Assembly: GCA_964638815.1 (NCBI GenBank)
Contig: CAZXBB010000109.1
Span: 1 to 10,045, forward strand
Reading direction: 5' to 3'
Length of the DNA: 10,045 nt
Source: CAZXBB01 sp964638815
Lineage (GTDB): Bacteria; Planctomycetota; Phycisphaerae; Phycisphaerales; SM1A02
The position numbers and the translations under genes were made by a program. Shown here piece after piece: positions 4,881-10,045 of the stretch. Every line of letters starts with the position of its first letter. Positions within the stretch are counted from its first letter, which is position 1. The notes under the pieces were generated by a model. The model worked only from the letters and a program-made list of their open reading frames with translations, ran no database searches and was not told the DNA's origin.

Positions 4881-6632
4881 CTACTCGCGATCCGGCGCCA
4901 CCCCCAGGTACGGCAGCGCTTCCTCGATGAGGTCGCGCACGACGGGTCCGGCGATTTCTCCGCCGTAGTGGCCCCTGCTCCGGTCCGGATCGTCGATCAC
5001 GCAGAGCACGACGATGCGCGGCTCGTCGAACGGTGCGCCCGCGATGAAGCTCGAGACGTACCGGTCGTCGTGATACCCGCCGCCTTCCTTCCGCGGCAGC
5101 TCCGCCGTCCCGGACTTGCCGAAGAGCGTGTAGCGGCTCGACTGCGCACGCCGCCCGGTCCCGTCGGTCATCACCAGCCGCATCGTCTCGCGGGTCAGGC
5201 GGGCAATGTCCGGGGAGACCGCGCGGCGGACGAACGCGTAGTCGCCGTCGTCACCGGCCACGGCCGTGAACCGCGGGGCGGGTATCGTGCCGTTGCGCGC
5301 GAACGCGCTGAACGCGCGGACCATCTGGACCGGCGTCACGGCGATCTCGTGCCCCATCGCTACCGACGACTGCGTGTACATCTTCCAGTCGCCCGGCGCC
5401 GTGACGATCCCACGCGATTCACCGGGCACCCCGCAACGCGTCTTCTCGCCGAAGCCGAAGCGACGCAGGGCGTCCCGCATCTCGGCGAAGCTCATGCGCT
5501 CGGCGACGATCGCCATGCCGCTGTTCATCGATCGGACGAGCACCTGCCGCCACGTGGACGGACCGTAGTAGTGCGCGTCCTCGATCCAGCGTCCGTAGCT
5601 CGTGCGGTGCGGGCCGCTCTCGGCGATCGGGAGCACCTCGTTCGGGTCCGCGCGGCCGAGCTCCGTCGCGACCGCCCAGATGAACGGCTTGAACGTCGAG
5701 CCCGGCTCGTAGGGATCCGTCACGCACCGGTTCCGTCCGAGCGCGGGATGCACGGCGCGGGCGGGATCGACGATCTCCGGCTCGCGGTCGTCGCGCTCGT
5801 GAAGGATGTCGCACAGCGCGAGGATCTCGCCCGTCCGGGGGTCGGAGACGACGATGCGACCGCCCGCGGCGTTGCGGGCCTCCACCGCGGCGTGGATGTG
5901 CCGCTCCGCCATCTCCTGGATGACGAGATCGAGACTGAGACGCACCGGCGCGCCCGCCGCGCCCGGGCGGTAGCTCGCGCTCTCGATCCAGATCGGCTGA
6001 CGCTGCGCGTCGCGCAGATACGTCACGTGGCCCGCGTGGGCCTCGATCCGCTCGTCGAAGCGGTGCTCGAGACCGCTCAGCCCGGTGTGCTCGAACCCGA
6101 CGGTGCCGACCAGCGCTGCGCCGAGGTTGCCGTGCGGGTAGTGACGGACCGCGCGGGTCTCGAGACCCACGCCGCGCAGCCGCGCACCGCGGATCGCGTC
6201 AACCTGCCAGCTTTCGAGCAGGGGGGCTACGACGACGTAGCGGCCGTCCGGGCGCTCGTGGATCAGGCGGTCGATCGCGATCGGATCGACGCCGATGAGC
6301 GTCGCGATGTCCACGGCGACCGTCGGCAGGTCCTCGACCTCCTGCGGATCGACGAACAGGCGGTAGCCGACCGTCGTCGCCGCGACGAGGCGTCCGCGCC
6401 GGTCGAGCAGGTCGCCGCGTCTGCCGGTGTCCGTCCGGCTGGCGACGGTGCTGCCGGCGGCGGCGTGGAGACGCGGGTCAGGCATGACCTTGAGCTGAAC
6501 GACCCGAGCCAGGACGCCTGCCATGAGCGTCACCATCACGACGACGAGCAGCCGCCCCCAGGCGAACGCGCGCTCGACCTGCCATCCGCGCAGGGTCTCG
6601 AGGTCCGGCGGTCGGTGCGTCAGGTCAGCCAC
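4881..6632 (-). CDS. ftsI: Class B penicillin-binding protein, septal transpeptidase
   Basis: A 583-residue D,D-transpeptidase that cross-links septal peptidoglycan, anchored in the inner membrane and normally working with FtsW and the FtsQLB complex. Residues 27-48 form the single membrane helix after a short cytoplasmic tail. The dimerisation domain starts at RRGDLLDRRGRLVA (71-84). The transpeptidase domain carries the three active-site motifs: S312-TFK (SxxK, nucleophile Ser312, base Lys315), S368-M-N370 (SxN) and K506-S-G-T (KSG in place of the commoner KTG). There are no PASTA repeats. Size and motif spacing fit FtsI/PBP3; the position after rsmH and ftsL supports this over an elongation PBP2. 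The GTG at 6632 is chosen because the first ATG lies inside the membrane helix. It overlaps the ftsL-like stop by eight bases, so translation is coupled. No further division gene follows. Confidence 0.93.
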   Translation of the reverse strand: MADLTHRPPDLETLRGWQVERAFAWGRLLVVVMVTLMAGVLARVVQLKVMPDPRLHAAAGSTVASRTDTGRRGDLLDRRGRLVAATTVGYRLFVDPQEVEDLPTVAVDIATLIGVDPIAIDRLIHERPDGRYVVVAPLLESWQVDAIRGARLRGVGLETRAVRHYPHGNLGAALVGTVGFEHTGLSGLEHRFDERIEAHAGHVTYLRDAQRQPIWIESASYRPGAAGAPVRLSLDLVIQEMAERHIHAAVEARNAAGGRIVVSDPRTGEILALCDILHERDDREPEIVDPARAVHPALGRNRCVTDPYEPGSTFKPFIWAVATELGRADPNEVLPIAESGPHRTSYGRWIEDAHYYGPSTWRQVLVRSMNSGMAIVAERMSFAEMRDALRRFGFGEKTRCGVPGESRGIVTAPGDWKMYTQSSVAMGHEIAVTPVQMVRAFSAFARNGTIPAPRFTAVAGDDGDYAFVRRAVSPDIARLTRETMRLVMTDGTGRRAQSSRYTLFGKSGTAELPRKEGGGYHDDRYVSSFIAGAPFDEPRIVVLCVIDDPDRSRGHYGGEIAGPVVRDLIEEALPYLGVAPDRE

Positions 6633-7023
6633 CGGGCTCGATCTCAGTCGTCGGGGGCGGGGCGGCGCTCGCCCCCGCGGCGGCGCCGGGGGGGACGGGC
6701 GCGATCGGCGGAACGACGGGGCGCCGCCGCGGGATCGCGCTCCACCCGGTCGGCAGCTCGTCCAGCATGCGGCGGACGGCCTCCGGGCGGCAGCGTTCGG
6801 CGATCCCAGCCCGCAGCTCCCAGAGCGATCGCTCGTTCATCGTGAGGTGCCGGTGCAGCGTCGTGAGCTCGTGCGCCGTCTCCACACGCTGCTGCCGCAT
6901 CACGAGCAGCGACGCCGCGACGGCGCCCGCCCCGACGATGAGGACCAGGAGCTTGCCCGCACCCGAGGGCAGCGCCGCCGGGGAACGCGGGACTCGCGGT
7001 GTCGAATGACGGGAGACGTGCAT
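6625..7023 (-). CDS. ftsL: FtsL-like bitopic division protein
   Basis: A 132-residue small membrane protein. A basic N-terminus (1-23) is followed by one hydrophobic helix (about 24-42) and a short charged helical stretch (43-90, MRQQRVETAHELTTLHRHL onward) that could form a coiled coil, then a Pro- and Ala-rich tail (91-132). FtsL has this topology and binds FtsB and FtsQ to activate FtsI/FtsW in the divisome. Sequence identity in this family is low, so the call rests on topology, size and the place directly before ftsI. The long Pro/Ala tail is unusual and contains a run of seven G/C (6688-6694). Its ATG shares one base with the LysM stop (TGATG), and its stop overlaps the ftsI start. It has no clear ribosome binding site of its own. 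Confidence 0.7.
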   Translation of the reverse strand: MHVSRHSTPRVPRSPAALPSGAGKLLVLIVGAGAVAASLLVMRQQRVETAHELTTLHRHLTMNERSLWELRAGIAERCRPEAVRRMLDELPTGWSAIPRRRPVVPPIAPVPPGAAAGASAAPPPTTEIEPGG

Positions 7024-7736
7024 CAGGGCACGCGGAGGACCATGCCCGGCCGGATGTCGTCAGGGTCCTTCAGCTTGTCGCGATTGAGGTCGAAGATCTC
7101 CTGGAACCGGGCCGACGAACCGAGAACGCGCGCGGCGATACGCGACAGCGCGTCGCCCTCCTGCACGGTGTAGGTCCTGTCCTCCTTCGGCGGCGTCGCT
7201 GCGCGGGGGGCGAGGCCGGTCGGCGCCGGGCGTCCGCGGACCAGGTCGTCCGCCTTCGGGAGCCGCAGCCGCGTGCCCTCTTCGATGTGGTCGGGACGCT
7301 CGAGCTCGTTGTAGGCGGCCAGCTCGAGCGCGAGCGAGGCGTCGCCGTACTCGCGGGTGCAGATCCGGCTCAACGAGTCTCCGGCGGTCACCGTGTGGAA
7401 GCGGAAGGGGAGCGTTTGGGCGTCGGCAGGGTTGAGGCCGACGACGGCCGGCGGAGGGCCGCCCATCTCGATCGCGGGGAGGGCGCCGGTTCGCGATGAA
7501 TCCGCGGCGCGCACGTCCGCCGCCGCGATCCGCGATTCGCCGGTCGCCGGCTTCGCCGTGCGTACCGCGATGAGGTCCGCAGGCGCCGGGCGGCTCACGC
7601 TCAATGGATCGACTGCCCGCGCCAGCTCCGCCGGCTCCTGGCTGTAGGCGGTGGAGATGTGGTCGGAGATCAGTATGCCGACCAGCAGGATGAGGCCGAA
7701 TCCCACGACCAGGGCCAGCTTGTTCTCGCGTGTCAT
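7023..7736 (-). CDS. Membrane-anchored protein with two LysM domains
   Basis: A 237-residue protein with an uncleaved-looking N-terminal membrane helix (about 7-24, KLALVVGFGLILLVG) and two LysM domains that bind peptidoglycan sugars. The first is at about 112-160 (FHTVTAGDSLSRI ... IEEGTRLRLP), the second at about 188-237 (YTVQEGDALSRIAARVLG ... IRPGMVLRVP), ending at the C-terminus. The linker between helix and first domain is Pro/Ala-rich and low in complexity. The protein is expected to sit in the inner membrane with its LysM domains outside the cytoplasm. I choose the ATG at 7736 just before the helix. An in-frame ATG at 7829 would add 31 Arg-rich residues and looks wrong. It is translated together with ftsL and ftsI, which suggests a role at the septum, such as holding the division machinery to the wall; this is inference. 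Confidence 0.85.
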   Translation of the reverse strand: MTRENKLALVVGFGLILLVGILISDHISTAYSQEPAELARAVDPLSVSRPAPADLIAVRTAKPATGESRIAAADVRAADSSRTGALPAIEMGGPPPAVVGLNPADAQTLPFRFHTVTAGDSLSRICTREYGDASLALELAAYNELERPDHIEEGTRLRLPKADDLVRGRPAPTGLAPRAATPPKEDRTYTVQEGDALSRIAARVLGSSARFQEIFDLNRDKLKDPDDIRPGMVLRVP

Positions 7737-7835
7737 CTTCGTTTCAGCGTCCGTGCGTCGGTTCGGGCGGCGGCTCCGCGCACCGTCGAACCAGGCCGAT
7801 GCGGGTCGTCGCCTCCATGACGACCTCACGCTACT

Positions 7836-7871
7836 CCCCCGGTCACCCCCGGGTCACACCCCCGGTGACCC
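7836..7871. repeat. Short imperfect repeat and stem-loop between rsmH and the LysM gene
   Basis: Three C-rich units with core CCCCCGGGTCA or its variants lie at 7836-7845, 7846-7856 and 7857-7868, the last with GGTGA. GGGTCAC (7851-7857) pairs with GTGACCC (7865-7871) around a seven-base loop. It sits in the 156-bp gap between the rsmH stop and the LysM start. It could slow or process the cotranscript, but no U-tract follows on the minus strand. The rest of the gap (7737-7835) shows nothing else I can name. Confidence 0.5.
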
Positions 7872-7892
7872 CGCCGTCATTCCCTGGGCCGA

Positions 7893-8852
7893 TCAGCCTC
7901 CCGTACCCCGGAGCCTGATCACCCGGAGCCGCGCCGAGCGCGCCCGCGGGTTCATTCGCACCTCGTCCTCCGTTGCCGTGACGACGTGCTTCGTCACCCG
8001 CGTCGCCAGATCGCGTCGCGCGAGATCCGCGAACGTTCGCTTGACCATCCGATCCTCGAGGCTGTGGAAGCTGATGACTCCCACCCGCGCTTCCGCCTCG
8101 AGCCAACCGTCCGCCCCCACCGTTTCGGTTCCGCGGACGATCGTGTCGAGCAGTGCGGCAAGCGCGTCGAGCTCTCCGTTGACGGCGATCCGCAGCGCCA
8201 TGAACGTGCGGGTGGCCGGATGGATGCGCGATGAGCGGGCACGCGGTCCGTAAGCCTCGAGGATCAGTTGGGCAAGCTGTGACGTAGATTCGATCGGCTG
8301 CTGCTCGCGACTTTGTGCAAGTTTTCGGGCGATCTTTCGGGCGTAGGGATCCTCGCCGTAGCGGAAGATGATGTCGGCAAGCTCCTGCTCCGAGCAGCGC
8401 GCGAGGAGTTCCGCGGCGGTCACCCGTGCGCCGGGATCGAAGCGCATGTCCAGCGGCCCGTCCGCCTTGAAGCTGAAACCGCGCGATGGGTCGTCCATCT
8501 GGCTCGAGCTGAAGCCGAGATCGGCGAGAACGACGCTTGCGGACAGCTCGTGCTCGCGCAGTCGCTGCGCGACGCGCACGAAGCTGTCATGGAAACTCAT
8601 GAAACGAACGCCGGCGCGCTCGACGCGGCGGCGCGTCGCGTCGAGGTTCTTGGCGTCGAGGTCGAAGGCGACGAGCGTGCCCGGCTCGCCGTCCGTGCGG
8701 GCGATCGCCTCCGCCAGCAGCGCTGCGTGTCCGCCGCGGCCCGCCGTGCAGTCCACCGCGACGTCGCCGGGTGCCGGCGCGAGGAGCGCGAGCGTCTCGT
8801 CGGGAAGGACGGGAAGATGGAGCGGCGCGTCCACGGCGCCGGAGGCTACCAT
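7893..8852 (-). CDS. rsmH: 16S rRNA (cytosine1402-N4)-methyltransferase
   Basis: A 319-residue SAM-dependent enzyme (MraW) that methylates N4 of C1402 in the ribosomal P site and is usually the first or second gene of the division and cell-wall cluster. Visible motifs are HLPVLPDETL (12-21), the SAM-binding VDCTAGRGGHA (33-43) and FDLDAKNLD (63-71), FHDSF (87-91), the catalytic-region signature DLGFSSSQMDDPSRGFSF (111-128) then DGPLDMRFD, and near the end ISFHSLEDRMVKRTF (260-274) and NPRARSARLRV (301-311). Length is typical. The ATG at 8852 is supported by GAGGTGG seven bases upstream; a GTG at 8903 would reach to within two bases of the divergent sppA. No mraZ precedes it. A 156-bp gap separates it from the LysM gene. 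Confidence 0.96.
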   Translation of the reverse strand: MVASGAVDAPLHLPVLPDETLALLAPAPGDVAVDCTAGRGGHAALLAEAIARTDGEPGTLVAFDLDAKNLDATRRRVERAGVRFMSFHDSFVRVAQRLREHELSASVVLADLGFSSSQMDDPSRGFSFKADGPLDMRFDPGARVTAAELLARCSEQELADIIFRYGEDPYARKIARKLAQSREQQPIESTSQLAQLILEAYGPRARSSRIHPATRTFMALRIAVNGELDALAALLDTIVRGTETVGADGWLEAEARVGVISFHSLEDRMVKRTFADLARRDLATRVTKHVVTATEDEVRMNPRARSARLRVIRLRGTGG

Positions 8853-8859
8853 GCCGGCG

Positions 8860-8866
8860 CCACCTC
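8860..8866 (-). promoter_or_regulatory. Ribosome binding site of rsmH
   Basis: GAGGTGG on the minus strand lies seven bases before the ATG at 8852. This is the best Shine-Dalgarno match in the window and decides the rsmH start. It falls in the 53-bp spacer shared with sppA, so promoters of both genes must overlap each other or the neighbouring gene. Confidence 0.75.
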
Positions 8867-8893
8867 GCTCGATTGTGATCGGGGCGCGCCGCC

Positions 8894-8897
8894 GGAG
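8894..8897 (+). promoter_or_regulatory. Ribosome binding site of sppA
   Basis: GGAG eight bases before the ATG at 8906 supports this start, which places the signal peptide at the N-terminus. Confidence 0.55.
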
Positions 8898-8905
8898 ATC
8901 CACTC

Positions 8906-9940
8906 ATGTCGCGCGGATCGCGTGCCGTCATCCTGCCCGTCCTGCTCGTCCTGTCCGTCCTGCTTCCGGCGTGCGCGGGCAGCCGGATCATCGTCGACGT
9001 CGTGCCCGCCGCGGACGCCATCACCGAGACGGCCGTGCTCGAGGACGAGCCGGGTGGATTCTTTCTCTTCCCGTATCCGAAGGTCGCGATGATCGACGTG
9101 AGCGGCCTGATCTCGAGCACGGGCCGATCCGGCGTCCTGGGGCCGGCCGAGAGCCCCGTCGCGCGATTCACCGAGTCGCTGCGCAAGGCCGCCGAGGATC
9201 CGCAGGTCCGGGCGGTCATCGTGCGCATCAACTCGCCGGGCGGGACGGTGACCGCCTCGGACGTCATGCACCGCGAGCTGACGCACTTCCGGGAGCACAC
9301 CGGCCGGCCCGTCGTCGTGCTGATGGGCGACGTCGCGGCGTCGGGCGGCTACTACCTCGCGTGCGCCGCGGACGCCATCGTCGCGCACCCGACGACGATC
9401 ACCGGTTCGATCGGCGTGATCATCCAGACCGTGAACTTCAGCGAGGGCATGCGTCGGATCGGCATCCGCGCCGACTCGATCACGAGCGGCCCGAACAAGG
9501 CGGCGGGCTCCCCGTTCGAGCCGATGACGGCCGAGCACCGGGCGCTGCTCCAGGGCATCGTGAACGACTTCTACGCGAACTTCATCGATGTCGTGAAGGA
9601 CGGGCGGGCGGGCCGGCTCGACGAAGGCGACATCGACCGGATCACGGACGGCCGCGTCATCACGGGCGTGCGGGCGGCGGAGGCCGGGCTGGTGGACGCC
9701 GTGGGCGACCTCCGCGACGCGTTCGCGCTCGCGAAGACGCGCGCCGGGCTCGATCGCGCGCAGCTCGTGAGGTACCACCGGCCGATCGAGTACGTGGGAA
9801 GCGCCTACGCGCAGACGCCGGCGGCGGGGGGGCCCCTGGTGCAGCTCAACGTCGGCGCGGCGCCCGGCGGGGGGGGGTCGGGTGCGCCGGGCGGGGATCC
9901 GGCGGCGTTCTACTACCTCTGGGATCCGACTGTCTGGTGA
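8906..9940 (+). CDS. sppA: SppA-type signal-peptide peptidase, probable lipoprotein
   Basis: A 344-residue serine protease of family S49, short (single-domain) form. SppA digests leftover signal peptides in the membrane. The N-terminus is a signal sequence (basic 1-6, hydrophobic 8-20) ending in LPAC with Cys23, which fits lipoprotein processing, so the enzyme is probably tethered by lipid. The S49 domain spans about 58-285: INSPGGTVTASDV (109-120), GDVAASGGYY with nucleophile Ser146, GSIGV (167-171), and SGPNKAAGSP with the general base Lys198. Ser and Lys spacing matches the Bacillus subtilis SppA pair (Ser147, Lys199, from memory). The C-terminal 45 residues are a Pro/Gly-rich linker ending in FYYLWDPTVW; I do not recognise it as a domain. 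The coding sequence has runs of seven G (9826-9832) and nine G (9869-9877) in that tail. It is divergent from rsmH; no partner gene is seen. Confidence 0.92.
   Translation: MSRGSRAVILPVLLVLSVLLPACAGSRIIVDVVPAADAITETAVLEDEPGGFFLFPYPKVAMIDVSGLISSTGRSGVLGPAESPVARFTESLRKAAEDPQVRAVIVRINSPGGTVTASDVMHRELTHFREHTGRPVVVLMGDVAASGGYYLACAADAIVAHPTTITGSIGVIIQTVNFSEGMRRIGIRADSITSGPNKAAGSPFEPMTAEHRALLQGIVNDFYANFIDVVKDGRAGRLDEGDIDRITDGRVITGVRAAEAGLVDAVGDLRDAFALAKTRAGLDRAQLVRYHRPIEYVGSAYAQTPAAGGPLVQLNVGAAPGGGGSGAPGGDPAAFYYLWDPTVW
8932..8967 (+). repeat. 9-bp repeat in the sppA signal-peptide region
   Basis: Four nine-base units, CCTGCCCGT, CCTGCTCGT, CCTGTCCGT and CCTGCTTCC, run head to tail and encode the hydrophobic core of the signal peptide (V, L and S residues). 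Because nine is a multiple of three, gain or loss of a unit would lengthen or shorten the hydrophobic core without breaking the frame. Confidence 0.6.
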
Positions 9941-9960
9941 GTCCGGCGGGTGCGCCCGGC

Positions 9961-10045
9961 CGCGCACACGGACGCGCACGCGGTCGCGCACGCGGTCGCG
10001 CCCGCGCACGCGCCCGCGCCCGCGCCCGCGCACACGGTCGCGCAC
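9961..10045. repeat. CG-rich hexanucleotide tandem array, running off the window
   Basis: Fourteen consecutive six-base units in exact register start at 9961, mainly CGCGCA, CGCGCC and CGCGGT with CACGGA and CACGGT variants, and continue past the end. Most of it alternates pyrimidine and purine. It starts 20 bases after the sppA stop. If translated on the plus strand it would give Arg-Ala and Arg-Gly dipeptides, but no start codon is visible in that frame here. It may be an intergenic microsatellite or lie beside or within a further gene outside the window. The 20 bases between the sppA stop and the array hold no terminator. Confidence 0.85.

Noticed and set aside
4878..6845. 655-codon open frame on the plus strand, antisense to ftsI
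   Set aside because: Low-complexity Arg-rich translation; ftsI on the other strand carries all three penicillin-binding motifs.
7737..7829. ATG at 7829 as the LysM protein start, adding 31 residues
   Set aside because: The extension is Arg-rich and would put a long basic tail before the membrane helix; the ATG at 7736 directly before the helix is more natural.
8853..8903. GTG at 8903 as the rsmH start, adding 17 residues
   Set aside because: The ATG at 8852 has a strong ribosome binding site at the right distance and the extra residues are not family-like.
8846..10045. 399-codon minus-strand frame running off the window across sppA
   Set aside because: Its first part only translates the hexamer array into Arg/Val/Gly and the rest is the shadow of sppA, which has its catalytic residues intact.

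Overview
The window is a very GC-rich bacterial chromosome segment of ordinary housekeeping genes with an unusual load of short repeats. The best guess for the host is a planctomycete, perhaps related to Phycisphaerae. That rests on the N-terminus of the LysM membrane protein, the reduced rsmH-LysM-ftsL-ftsI cell-wall cluster, and the mix of genes with and without Shine-Dalgarno sequences. It is an inference without database support. No phage, transposase, CRISPR array, tRNA or rRNA is visible.

Layout. Positions 1-320 hold no gene but carry two related long hairpin repeats. A minus-strand pair follows: ribH (lumazine synthase, 1269-769), then nusB (antitermination factor, 767-321), one base apart. 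Divergent from ribH, across a 147-bp spacer filled with a 15-16-bp tandem repeat, is a UbiA-type membrane prenyltransferase (1417-2400, plus). A 245-bp leader with a terminator-like hairpin and a clear palindrome precedes a two-gene plus-strand operon: a compact sensorless histidine kinase (2646-3422) overlapping by ATGA a sigma54-dependent NtrC-type response regulator (3419-4870).

Convergent with that operon is a minus-strand cell-wall and division cluster, read from right to left. It is rsmH (8852-7893), a LysM membrane protein (7736-7023), an FtsL-like protein (7023-6625) and the class B penicillin-binding protein ftsI (6632-4881). The last three genes overlap each other and must be translated together. 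Divergent from rsmH across only 53 bp is an SppA-type signal-peptide peptidase, probably a lipoprotein (8906-9940, plus). The window ends inside a hexanucleotide tandem array (9961-10045).

How the parts work together. ribH and nusB form the widely conserved riboflavin/antitermination pair. The kinase and regulator form a complete phosphorelay whose input and target promoters are not shown by the sequence. The rsmH-to-ftsI group builds septal peptidoglycan, and the LysM protein between rsmH and ftsL is the most interesting functional hint. The clearest novelty is repeat biology: a hairpin element family, a repeat-filled divergent control region, a five-residue repeat expanded inside the ATP lid of the kinase, and a CG-rich hexamer array. 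I did not find a clear new defence or mobile system.
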